Shown: positions 25,001 to 35,375, counted from the first letter of the stretch. The stretch: DNA of 64,000 nt from Liquidambar formosana (GCA_039720395.1 CM077832.1:27267763-27331762); one strand, 5' to 3'. Notes: generated by a model from the sequence alone, not told the origin. Translations and numbers: made by a program.

Positions 25001-25605
25001 TTTAATTTGATGAGACCCTTAAAACCCCTCTCATTTAATATTAAGTTGGAAATGGAGAATACATTAGGGAATGGATTCTTCATTGCCTTCCATCATTATA
25101 GGATCATCTAACGTCCCTTAATGTGGGTACCTGGCTGCAGACATGTAGGAGCTACCTATATTAAAGACATTACTTGAAACTATCACATATGTAGATATCA
25201 TGGGGTGCCTAAGCTGGTATATACCAAGAAACTAACATGTGAGGTATATATTTGGTGAAACATACCTGTGTGAATGATGGGTTTAACTTAACTAGGGAAG
25301 TATTCCAAGAAACTAACATGTGAGGAATATGTACCCTAGAGGCAAAATGATTGGAACTTGCTTATGAAGCAATAGACAAAGAGTTGTCTTCTTACTGTGG
25401 GTTAGAAGTCAAGAAACTAACATGTGAGGCTTCTAGGTCACAGTGGGACCCCAATCCCCATTAGGAATGAGATTCCCGAATTCCATCAGAGGGTGTATGG
25501 AATTTGATAAAATAGTGGGAGGTACCATATGATTAAAGACCCGATCATTATGGATTAAAAATGAAATCTAATTCTCTATTTAATTTTTATATGTAGTTCA
25601 TAGAA
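22096..25605 (+). other. E2 structured untranslated leader
   Basis: About 3.5 kb with no supported protein. In order it holds: AT-rich sequence shared by all copies; a cluster of CCATGG palindromes (about 23249, 23368-23400); a tandem region of about 185-bp period with TGATTGGTCATT palindromes at 23539, 23718 and 23908 plus TTTAGGG-like motifs; a conserved block at 24530-24830 with the remnant of a 21-bp minisatellite; and three shared-loop hairpins at 25218-25250, 25300-25330 and 25403-25435. Gag starts 170 bp after the last hairpin. Confidence 0.85.
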
Positions 25606-26154
25606 ATGGCTCACCTGAACCCGTTATCCAAAATATTGGACATCAACTGTTTGACTGGACCAAATTGTCTTGATTGGCTTAGGAATCTAAAAATTGTTTT
25701 GGATTCCAAGAATCTTACCTATGCACTTCATAATCCACTTCCCATTGCTCCTGCTGAGGCTGCAACTCAGCAAGAGAAAGACGCTTACCAGAAGCGCATG
25801 GACGACGATCTCATGGCAAGGTGCTATATGATGGTATTTATGAGTCTCGAGCTTAAGAAGCAACACGAGTCCATGGGAAGTGCTTACGAGATTTTTATCA
25901 ACATACAAGAGTTGTATGGGAAAGAATTCTTGCTTGAATTTAATGAAGCTGCTACTTCCAAGTCTAAGCTCAAGCCTAAGGGCAAGGGTATAGGCAAGGG
26001 TAAGAGTACCCAGAGGAAGAAGAAAGGTAACAACAAAGCCAAAGGAACCTGTTTTCACTGCGGCAAGGATGGGCACTGGAAACGTAACTGCCGGGAGTAT
26101 CTGGATACTCTAAAGAACCAACCTTTGGAAGGTATGGATCATGCTCTAAACTAA
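25606..26154 (+). pseudogene. E2 gag, internally deleted copia nucleocapsid protein
   Basis: 182 codons beginning MAHLNPLSKILDINCLTGPN and ending EGMDHALN. Compared with the 290-codon E4 copy it keeps the N-terminal copia gag region (LDWLRNLKIVL) and the basic C-terminus with an intact CCHC knuckle (CFHCGKDGHWKRNC). About 100 residues of the capsid middle, from roughly residue 108, are missing. The frame is kept across the deletion. It may still bind RNA through the knuckle but is unlikely to build a capsid. Confidence 0.88.
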
Positions 26155-28218
26155 ATGTTAGTTTTGCTTCCACTTGGGTACTTAATTCTGATGTGAATTT
26201 TGAATTCCATGTAGAATCTAGTGGGAAGTAGAAGGTAGAGTAAAGGCGGATCAACCCTACAAGTGGGGAATGGAGCAAATTTTGCTGCAGTGGGGCTTGT
26301 TGCTTGACTCTACCTAATGGAGTAGTTTAGAAATAATAGTTGGCTATCTTTACATTCCAGAAGTTATCAGAAACATTAATTTTATTTCAGTTTTATCTAA
26401 ACAAGGTTTTAGTTTGATTTAATAAATGTTTTCTATTAAATGAAGAGTTCATTACTTCTGGAGTTTATGTGGATGGCCTTTATTTTCTAAACTTTATTGC
26501 AAATATGAATTGCAATGGAGCATGATAGTTCTAAATTGAATGCTAATAAACCTAAGAGAACAAGATATACATAATGATGTATGTAGAAGTTTCTCTTACT
26601 TTACAACCTTTACCAATGATTCATTCTAGGTTTGGGTGTGTATACTTAATGAAGTACAAGTCTGAAATATTTGAAAGGTTCAAAGAATTTAGATATGAAG
26701 TAGAGAAACAAACCGGTAAAAGTATTAAAGCTCTTCGATTGGATCAAGGAGGCAAATATTTAACCGGTCAATTTTCAGATCAACTTGTTCAAACAGGCAT
26801 TCAATCACAATGGACACCTCTTGGAACACCATAACTAAATGGTGTGTCAAAAAGGAGGAAGAGGACCTTATTGGATATGGTCCGGTCCATTATAAGTTAC
26901 AACGACCTAATATTATCCTTGTTAGGATATGCCCTAGAAATTGCCACGTACCTGTGAAACAGAATTCAAACCAAGGCTGTCCCTTAGGACCTATATGAGA
27001 TATGAAAAAGGGAAGCACCAAACCTTAAGCATGTTAAGGTATGGGGATGCACTACATATGTAGAGACATATAATGCAACCAAATTGGAAATCAAGATAAC
27101 TTAAATGTAGGTTTGTGTATTATCCTAAAAGGAGTTTAGGATATCATATCTATCATCCTGATGAACAAAAGTGTTTGTTAGTAAGTTTTCAATCTTTCTT
27201 GAAAAAGAGTTTATTCAAGAAGGAGATAACAACAGGAAAATAGAACTCAAAGAGTTGTCTAATGAGACACAAACCAACATTGATGCAACCACTGTCCCTG
27301 TTGAGACAAAACCCATCATTGTATCATGATTGTACAAAGGGTTAGTGGGAGTGCGATCACATTTATGGTCCTATAAGTGAATGACGTTCTACTTATTAGG
27401 GAATAATGTAGAGACGTTGTCAAAAGTGAAAAATTGGTTTTTCACAGAGTTTCTTCATAAAAGATTTGGAAGAAGCATCCTATATTCTGGGAATAGAGGT
27501 CTATAGAGTAGATCTTAAAGGATGCTAAGTCTCTCCCAATCGAAGTACATAGACAAGATTTTGAAAGAGTTCAAAATGCATGATTTCAAAAGAGGTCTAA
27601 ATTCCTGTCAGACATGGAATCAAGTTGTCTATAACTAAAAGACAAGATATCAGTTTTGCTGTAAATGTTACGAGCAGATATCAGGCAAACCCAGATAAGG
27701 AACACTGGGAAGCAATCAAGGCTATTCTTAAGTTCTTGAGAAGAACTAAAGGACTTATGCCTTGCCTAGGGAGAAAGAAACTTGAAATGGTTGGTATAAC
27801 GGATTCAGATTTTCAATCTGACGATGATGATAGGAGATTAACATCGAGATATGTTCTCACCTTAAATGGTGGAGCTATAAATTTGAGCGCATTGCTACAT
27901 GTTTGGATGAGTAAGTTCATTGCAGAACTAGGAGTGGTTCCTAACATTGAGAAGCCTTTACTATTGTTTTTGTGACAACAATAAGGCTAGTGCTCAAGAC
28001 AAGGATCCACGGTCTCATCAAAAGTCCAAACTTTAAGTGGCGATTCCAATTGATTAGAGAGATCATTGGAAGAGATGACATATGCATATAGAAGTTTAAT
28101 ACAACAGAGAATAAAGAATACCCCTTCACTAAGGCTATAACCCAAGTGTGTTGGATCACCACCGACAGGATATGGGTATAAGATACATGGTGGATTGGCT
28201 ATAGTACAAGTGGGAGAT
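26155..28218 (+). pseudogene. E2 pol remnants and polypurine primer
   Basis: Scraps of copia pol in a region far shorter than a full pol. 26574-26834 is an integrase-core fragment with FERFKEFRYEVEKQTGKSI and a changed catalytic region (LDQGGKYL for the usual Asp-Arg-Gly-Gly). About 26880-27300 matches copia pol downstream of the integrase core. 27625-27975 is RT/RNase H (DISFAVNVTSRYQ, LKFLRRTKG, DSDFQSDDDDRRLTSRYV). Protease and the RT catalytic core are absent. AAGTGGGAGAT (about 28208-28218) is the plus-strand primer. Confidence 0.85.
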
Positions 28219-29917
28219 TGTTAGGATTATGCCCTAGAGCCAATCATAGAGATGATTGTTTAGGGATTAGGAACAATCAATTGATTTCATTTATGCATGT
28301 CACATTTATTATTGAATTAATAAAAGGGCTTATTCTATTATGTTTATATGCATCATTTATATTTACATAATATGTCCATGGAGTTAGAGTTGAGAATATG
28401 AAATTACAAAGGGTTGTAATTTTGAGACTCTAAATATATCTCTGTACTAAACTCCTAAATCATTCCTAGTTGAAGGTTCACTATGATGGACAGTAATGAA
28501 CCATAGGACTAGCACTTGTTAGGTTGACTCTATAGGAGGATAGCTAGTCTCAAGCTATTTGTGTGGAGACACTACAACCAACAAGTGGGTGCCTATTATA
28601 AGAATAGGTACACTGAATGTGACCAAAGATATGAGATAAACTGAATGGAGTTTTAACCTGCCTGTCAATCAGTTTCTCATTGTTATAGTGGTACAAGTAA
28701 TCCTTAGACCTGAGACACCATGGTTGTCTTATACATGTAGCTTTAGAAGTTTGATAACACTAAGTGCAGATCCTATTCAGGGGTCTGTAAAGGTGTTCAT
28801 TGGCCCTACTGCTATGTGTGTGAAGGCATGTGAGTGATCAACAAGGAATCCATCACTCTCAGGAAAAAGAGAGTGAATGTCTCATACAGCATTCATTGAA
28901 TATAACTCATTAAATCCATGGGCCCATGGTAGAATGAATATGGAAAGGAGTTTCCATAAGTTCATCATTGAGTTGATATTAATGAATGAGTATAAAGTAA
29001 TTGAAATAGGGACTTGACAGACTTCCATGTCCTATTAGTTCAATTGGAGACATTGTGTTGATGGAAGGATGGAATTGTAACCTGTAAACTATAACAGAAG
29101 GGTTCTTTGTAAATGACTATTCACCTCATTAAGGACCACACCATGAGCCATATGCTACGTGTTACTCATGGTTAGTAGAAGCCCTAATTGATATAAATGA
29201 GTTATAATCAATTAGGGAATTGAAAGGAGTTTCAATTAGACCCTTAATGGAAAGTGTTCCATTGTGCACAACTTGTGCTGTTCCTACTACTTGATGATGT
29301 GAACCCAATGGGTCACACACTGATCATGCTAAGAGAGCTTGATTGTCTATGAGAGAAAGGGTATAAGTGATTAAAGAAAAGTTCTTTAAGGGGCTAATTT
29401 GTATTTGATGCAAACTAGTGGGCTAATTGTGTAATTAAGAGTAATTACACAAATTAGATTAGGGTTTGGAATCCCTCCCTTGGCTGGCCCTATTAGTGGG
29501 CTATATAATGCCCACTATAAGGTGATGACATCATCACAATCACTCCTTCCCAAGGGCTGGCTGGAAAAATTACAGCTCTCCCTCTCTCTCTCTCCCTCTT
29601 CTCCACCTCTAGCAACCATAAGGAAGAAGAAGGAAAGGACAACAAGCTCTAGCTAGGTGTGGATACCGTTGGAGGCAGCACACTTGGGCTGCTCATTCAC
29701 CGCTGTCCGAAGACAAAGCTTGGAGCAAAAAGGAGAAGACAAAGCTTGGAGCATAAAGGAGAAGACATTAATCAAACTGTAAGTAATCCCAACTCTCTTG
29801 GTAGTTAGGGTTTATGGTTTTTGTATTAAGCATAATTAAGATTCATGGGTTTGGGAATCATAGGAAAAATTTTAAATTCCGCCTTTGTGTTTTTCCTCTC
29901 TAGTTTGATTCCCAACA
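28219..29917 (+). repeat. E2 3' LTR
   Basis: 1699 bp, almost identical to 20384-22082, ending CCCAACA before the CACTT duplication. It contains the same TATA, dyad and CT-rich tract. Confidence 0.96.
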
Positions 29918-30907
29918 CACTTAACCATTGTGGGGCCCACAGGTTCAACAGAATGATCAAATACCACAGAAGTAGGTATGGTTTGCGTGGCACCCATCTG
30001 GCGAAGGATTCTTGAGGTCCAATAGAATGAAGTTGATCTCAACCCTATGAGCTTAACCATAGCACACCCAGATGTTCGGAGAAGAATTTGTTCCTTGCAT
30101 CCCCATATGAAGACAAACCACTTAATGTTTCACCATGAGAGTGTCTGAAAGTAGCCTAACCATTCCCTCAAAGAAAATTGACCAGGGAGTTCAACTCGAC
30201 GACAACAATAATGTTGAGGTTTGTAAGGATTAATGGCGGTAGGGGATAAGAAGTTAAGCCTTTTAAGAAGCCACATCTGCAGCAAAATGGGGCTCCCTCC
30301 TAATGGGGCTTGTGGGTTATCATGAACTTTGTCTAAGCTATTGAGGGTTTCAGCTAGCACCATGGGAATCAGGTTGTTATGTTCAAGAAGAAAAGGAATC
30401 AGTTCACATATTTGAATAGGGACATAGAGAGTCCCCGTGGAGATAAGGAAGTGACCAATCAAGCAAAAAGCAAGAGCGCGTTGAGTAATAAGGTTGAAAT
30501 TCAAGGTACCTTTGCTATCATGAGCCAAGAAGGAAGTTGCTATTTCCATGAGATTCACCATGTGATCCGTCACAAATATGGAGACCTCTTATTGAGAAAA
30601 TCCCAAGGAAGTTGGAGAAGGAAATCAGGTAACTTGAGCGTGGAGTAGGGAAGATGAAAGGTCCTATAGGTGAAACTCCATACAAAGCGCAAAATTCCTC
30701 CATTGTTGGGCATAGCTCTTCGTAGTTGAAACGGAATACATGAAGTTGGGGATCCCAAAAGTATGTAGCAGTAGTAAGAAGAGTGGTTTCAAGCTTCACT
30801 TGCATCAAAGAGAATAATGGATCCAAGCAGTAGCGCTTGAACTCCTTCCTTGCCTCCGCACTCATAACTTTCAGAAAATCACTTAAGAATTTGTCTAGGG
30901 CTTCCAT
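29918..30907 (-). pseudogene. Antisense DUF7745-like gene, 5' part
   Basis: Minus-strand gene starting at ATG 30907 (MEALDKFLSDFLKVMSAEAR). The first frame has FWDPQLHVFRFNYEELCPTM followed by EEFCALYGVSP, which I recognise as the N-terminal signature of the plant DUF7745 family, common in and around retrotransposons. A frameshift at about 30520-30570 moves to a second frame with LPIPMVL-type features (NLIPMVLAETLNSLD, GGSPILLQMWL). That frame has one TGA at 30132-30130 and is then open to the E2 junction, continuing at 20383. So the gene has one frameshift, one stop and a 9.5-kb insertion. A TATA box lies 50 bp upstream. Role unknown; the family name is from memory. Confidence 0.75.
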
Positions 30908-30956
30908 AACTTGCTCTCAATGAATGTTAGTAGGGTTTGAGACCCCTTGGATGTGC

Positions 30957-30963
30957 TTTTATA
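30957..30963 (-). promoter_or_regulatory. TATA box of the DUF7745-like gene
   Basis: The minus strand reads CCTATAAAAGC about 50 bp before the ATG at 30907, a short leader for a plant Pol II gene. The GC-rich dyad at 31045-31134 lies 80-170 bp further upstream. Confidence 0.6.
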
Positions 30964-31044
30964 GGAAAAAATTCAGAAATCTGTGTTTTGGAAGGAGAGA
31001 TTTCGTCAAAATAGGAAGTTTCCTAAAAACAGGCGAAACACCAC

Positions 31045-31134
31045 TTCGGGCTCGGGTGACCACCCAGGCCTGGGCGACTAGCCGCTTGGGCCCAGGCGGC
31101 TAGCCGCCCAGCCCTAGGTGGTCACCCGAGGTCG
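31045..31134. promoter_or_regulatory. GC-rich dyad module upstream of the DUF7745-like gene
   Basis: Perfect 14-bp arms CTCGGGTGACCACC (31051-31064) and GGTGGTCACCCGAG (31117-31130) enclose nested palindromes, including GGCGGCTAGCCGCC. It is very GC-rich within AT-rich DNA. Related modules lie at 34357-34440 and 37441-37507. Confidence 0.7.
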
Positions 31135-31380
31135 CCGCTTTGTTTCGCCCATTTTTGCCCTGTTATGCCTTTGTTTGGCCTTTTTGTGATATTTTGACTC
31201 TTTTGTGCTTGATTTAAGCCCATTTTTCACACAATACAAGATCATATCATTACAATAAAGTTCAACATAGATTCATCAAGTATCCATAATAGAGTTCAAG
31301 GTCGGGAATTGAAATTCCTAGTTAGTACATGACAAGAAGATGATAAGTTCCAACATTCCTAACAAAGAGGTGAGTGAAAC

Positions 31381-34061
31381 TCAATGATTCCCTGTGGGCC
31401 TTCTCTTTCGACTTGGCCCAGCTCCATCGTGCCCTGAACGAGGTGCTCTAGGAGGGTGCATATCCTGTGGTGGACGAGATGATGATGCCTATTGCAAAGA
31501 AAGATAATGAGTTAGTAGGGTAATGGTGCCAATCCTAGTTGAAAGTTGATAAAAATGATCACTTAATTGGGGATTCAAGCGTGCTTCCTGAACTGAGTTC
31601 TCTAAACTCATCCGCACAAGATCCCTCCTCAATCCTTCATTGAGTTCAATGCATTCCTGGGCATACTCCCGTGGAACCTAGGAGAGTATGAACATGGTTA
31701 ACAATAATGAAAGAATCCAATTTCAAGAAGGTAAGAGTTTAGAACTCACATTCTCATAATATGGATCGATCTTGGGATATTCATCAAATGGTGGATCGGT
31801 AATGTCAGTCTTCACAAATTTCGTCCCACTGCACAAGTTCATGTACCAATTTAGTTGTGGGAGGGGTGGAGGTTGATTTCCTTCAAGGTCTTCATCCTCA
31901 TCATTGTAAGTCATCCTAGTGGCTGATCCAACTGTGGAGCTGTGTCCCCTTGCCCGTCGACCCTGAAATCCAAATGCTTGTCAAGTGAAGTCTTTCTTAT
32001 GATCTTAAAAAGAGTTTAATAGTTTGGGGAGCTCACCCCTCGAGGTGGGAGGCCAGTGACCCTAGGATTCATCAGATATTGTCGACAGAAGGCAGTGTAT
32101 TCTATGCGAGGGGAGGTGAATCCCTCAGCATCCCAACCCCTCAGAGCCTCTTCTAGTTCATCCCCCACCAAGTGGTTAGTATGCCTCATGTTCTTTGGTG
32201 GCATGGAAGGAGTCACAGTTGCATTCATGTTTCCATGGACTTGTCTTAGGACTCGCTCCCCAAGATACCAACATCTACCTGTGGGGCCTTCAAAAAGGAC
32301 CCTTTTGCTTGTCAACTCCAAACAAGAGGAGTACTTCTCGGGTAGCCTATGCTCCCATAGCCTCCATGGATCCCATTCCACCTGTTGAGCTTAAAATGAG
32401 AAATGAGGAAAAAGATAAAAAAGGTAAAAAGAGAAAGAAAGATTCTACCATATCAGCAGTCAAGCTGGCAAGATATGCCCTTGCATGGGCATAATCATGT
32501 CGGTTGGAGGCTCTTGTAGCCAAGCAAGATGGAGCGTAATTCTGGAGGATGGGCCATGACATGGCATCACTAGAAAGAGTTGGGCGACACATGTTCAGGT
32601 ACTCGTAGTACCATATCTGTGGAAAATCAAAGAAATAGAGGAAATCATGTATGTGTTAAGTTTCGGGAAATAATAGAGAATTGAATGTTCTTTGTTACCT
32701 CCCAAACGAAAGGAAGTCCCCCAAAGTTCTTTGCAACTCCCTGGGACATGTCAGTCATGGAGCGATACATGGTTGCAAAAGCAGCCCCACCCCAATTGTA
32801 TCTCCCAATTTTGTTCACATCTTCCATACTGGCTAGCAACTCTAGTCGAGCCATGTCATTGGTGCCCGCAAAGAAGGTACATGAAATCATGTAGAGCAAG
32901 AAAGCTCTCACAATGTATTGGGGATCCGTCCCATCACTCTCTTCAACAATGGCAAAGGTGTTGTAGTGCCAAGTACGGCGCACACCTTTTGGGCTTAACT
33001 CTGCTTCCACCCCAAGTAGAGCTACTATGTAATTTTGATCCGTATTGGCATGTTCATAGTATTCCAAGCACTTGCCTTTTAAGCTCAACCCAGTTATCAT
33101 GGTGAAGTCCTTAGGGGTCATGGTCATCTCCCCAAAGCTAAAATGGAAAGTGTTGGTGGTATCCCAACATAGCTCTGTCAAGGCAAACAATGCTTGCCTA
33201 TCCCATTGCTCATTCCATAGAGCATCTAGGAAGGGCCCAAAACCCGCCTTCTTTATTATCTTGCGAGCACGGGGTTGGGCATATTCCATATGTCTCCACC
33301 ATGAGATGAGCCCCTTCATTGATGTCCTTGTACGGAGACTTTGGAAATCGGGCTATTTCAAAGGATTGTGTATTGAGTTAGCATTGAAAACATAGAGATA
33401 TTGGGCATGCATTGATAATCGATTTCAGAAAAAAAAAAAAAAAAAAAAAAAGGTCTTTCCAAAAGTCTTAAAATGTAGGTTTTGATTCATGAAATGAATT
33501 AGAAATGAATGCCCATGACTTTGTGTATTCAAACTCATTGATTTTACAAGGATTGAACATGTTTTTGTCTTTCGGGCATTTTATCGAACACTTGGTGGGT
33601 GACTTGTTTTCAAGCAATGAAATAAAAGATTTTGTATACCAAATCCTTGCCAAACCATTTGACTTTGTGCTACAATGCAAACCTATTGATTTTCCAAGAA
33701 TTGAACATGTTTTTGTTTCTTTGGCATTTTATCAAACACTTGGTGGGCATCTTTTCTCAAGCATTGGGAAACAAGCTTTTTACATATTCAATCCTTGCCA
33801 AATCAATGAACTTGGCTCAACAATGATAGAAACAATCAAAAGAATATCATGGGAATGCATTTTATCCAATAGAAATCAAGATTTCAAGATAAGCATGTTA
33901 AGTTGGGAAGAACTAACCTCATGTTGGGAATGGAGGTATGAGAGATGCTTCTTGGGTTCAAGCAACACCTTGTCTTGGGATTCATCATAGATTGGTGCCT
34001 TGTATGTATTCTTGATCACATAGTATAGATACTTGATGTTGGAATCATTGCCAGAAGCCAT
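31381..34061 (-). CDS. Plant mobile domain (PMD/MAIN-like) protein, spliced antisense gene
   Basis: Apparently intact intron-containing gene on the minus strand. Exons inferred from GT-AG borders: 34061-33918 (48 codons, MASGNDSNIKYLYYVIKNTY), 33352-32699 (218 codons), 32616-32449 (56), 32381-32037 (115), 31962-31750 (71), and 31677 to a stop at 31489, or with a last splice to TGA at 31381. All five clear junctions are phase 0 and no stop falls in exons 1-5. Exon 2 carries the PMD signature: SWWRHMEYAQPRARKI, FLDALWNEQWDRQALFALTE, FHFSFGEMTMTPKDFTMITG. Exon 4 has VEWDPWRLWEH. A possible tail with RKRRP could be a nuclear signal. Host PMD proteins (MAIN, MAIL1) act in the nucleus in silencing and genome stability; this copy's role is unknown. 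It lies in the Gypsy A 3' region. The 3' end is uncertain. Confidence 0.82.
33351..33917 (-). other. Intron 1 of the PMD gene with duplication and A/T run
   Basis: 567-bp intron. It holds a tandem duplication of about 148 bp (the GAACATGTTTTTGT blocks at about 33555 and 33703) and a run of about 24 A on the + strand (33428-33452). The long frames it contains on the + strand are chance. Confidence 0.6.
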
Positions 34062-34356
34062 TGATGATGGTTGAGCTTGTATTTGAGAAAAATGGGTTTG
34101 ATAAGAAAGATGATGAATTTGATCTTGTAAATTAATGATTGATGCTTGTTTTTGTTGTTGAATGACTTGTTCTTGATGCTATTTCATGCACACCACTTGA
34201 ATTGAATGTGAAACTTGGAATGAGAATGTGTGTGTGAGTGTTTGGAGAAGATGAAATGAGTTTCTAGAGAGAGAAACTCTCAATTTTCGAAATGGAAAGA
34301 GTGTAAGCATGAATGGGGGGGTCAAGGGTTTAAAAACCCTCAAAACTGGAGACACC

Positions 34357-34440
34357 AGCCTCGGGTAACCGCCCAGCCTGGGGCGGTAAGCCGCCTGGGC
34401 TTGGGCGGCAACCCACCTGCAGCCAGGTGGTCAGCCCCCT
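34357..34440. promoter_or_regulatory. GC-rich module upstream of the PMD gene
   Basis: Contains CCTCGGGTAACCGCCC, GGGCGGTAAGCCGCC and a partner arm CCAGGTGGTCAGCC. This is the same design as the module at 31045-31134 but with weaker arms. A TATA-like TTTTTAAA (minus strand, about 34328-34337) lies between it and the PMD start codon, leaving a leader of about 250 nt. Confidence 0.6.
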
Positions 34441-34594
34441 TGCTCGCTCCCTTGTGCTCGTTTGGCCTTTGCTCGCCTATTCGCACCTTTGAACCTTCTT
34501 TGAGATGCAATCTCAAGCTTGTTTTGAGTTGAAAAATGAGTGAATACCTTGACATTGTTTAGCATGAAATGTTTTGAAATGGGTTGCATTGATG

Positions 34595-34860
34595 GCCCTT
34601 GTGTGGGCATGGCATGCTAGTAGGGTTGAACAACCCTCTCTATGCATATGATTTTTGGTCATTAGGGATGAATTCCCTCTTATGTCACTATGATTGGTTG
34701 TCATTTGGGATAAAGATACTTTCCCTATGTGCATGTGAATGTTTGTTTTCATGAGATGAATGTGTCTCCTATATGAGTTGGTGTTTGAGTTGAGGCATGA
34801 ATAGCCTCCATGTGAGATGACTTGATGAACTTGTTGTGTGTTGGTAAGTAGAAGCTTACC
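34595..34860 (+). repeat. Series of different hairpins before the tandem array
   Basis: Seven short hairpins spaced about 27-51 bp apart: GCCC/GGGC at 34595-34608; AGGGTT/AACCCT at 34622-34637; AGGGA/TCCCT at 34664-34678; GGG..AAAG/CTTTCCC at 34707-34725; GAGA/TCTC at 34753-34768; GAGGC/GCCTC at 34792-34808; GGTAAG/CTTACC at 34843-34860. Stem sequences differ but pairing is kept. The series continues into the regular array downstream. Confidence 0.7.
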
Positions 34861-34881
34861 TTTGTCTTGATGACTTAGTGA

Positions 34882-35375
34882 GAGAAAGATGCAATCTTTC
34901 TCATGTTATGTGCTTACCTTGATAGCTTGAAAGATGCAATCTTTCCTGCGATTTGTGTTTACCTTGATGGTTTGAATATAAGAAAGACGCGATCTTTCTC
35001 ATGTTATGTGTTCACCTTGAGAGTTTGACATAAGAAAGATGCAATCTTTCACATATTACATGCTTACCTTGATAGCTTGAAAGATGCAATCTTTCCCATG
35101 ATTTGTGTTTACCTTGATGGTTTGAATATGAGAAGGACGCGATCTTTCTCATACTATGTGTTCACCTTGAGAGTTTGATATGAGGAGGATGCAATCTTTC
35201 TCATGTCACATGTTTACCTTGATAGTTCGAAAGATGCAATCTTTCCCATGGTATGTGTTTACCTTAATGATTTGAGCAAGAGAAGGACATGATCTTTCTC
35301 GTGTTATGTGATTACCTTGATATTTGAATGATAACCTTGATGGTTTGAACATGAGAGAGACGCGATCTTTCTCGT
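34882..35375 (+). repeat. Tandem array, 150-bp higher-order unit of three ~50-bp hairpin repeats
   Basis: Ten hairpin units. Anchors at 34891, 34936, 34989, 35041, 35086, 35139, 35191, 35236, 35289 and 35362 give spacings 45, 53, 52 repeated three times, so the higher-order period is 150 bp. The typical core is GAAAGAT, GCA, ATCTTTC; the second subunit has a CGCGA centre. The array stops at 35375, where LTR A cuts into a unit after CTCGT. Such 3' tandem repeats are known in Tat-lineage elements as sources of satellites. Confidence 0.85.

Larger units (their letters stand above)
20384..29917 (+). mobile_element. E2: complete forward Ty1/copia element, non-autonomous
   Basis: 9534 bp with two 1699-bp LTRs (20384-22082 and 28219-29917), a primer-binding site, a polypurine primer, and CACTT duplications at 20379-20383 and 29918-29922. 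I see about three differences between LTRs (near 20592, 21616 and 21646), so it is young. Its gag is internally deleted and pol is reduced to scraps, so it moved with borrowed enzymes. It sits inside the antisense DUF7745-like gene of Gypsy A. Confidence 0.96.

Noticed and set aside
32685..33395. Plus-strand frames opposite the PMD gene (69-137 codons)
   Set aside because: Shadows of the minus-strand exons; no recognisable motif, whereas the minus strand has clear PMD motifs and splice sites.
34860..35375. Regularly spaced palindromes resembling a CRISPR array
   Set aside because: The units are adjacent diverged tandem repeats without unique spacers, in plant retrotransposon DNA.
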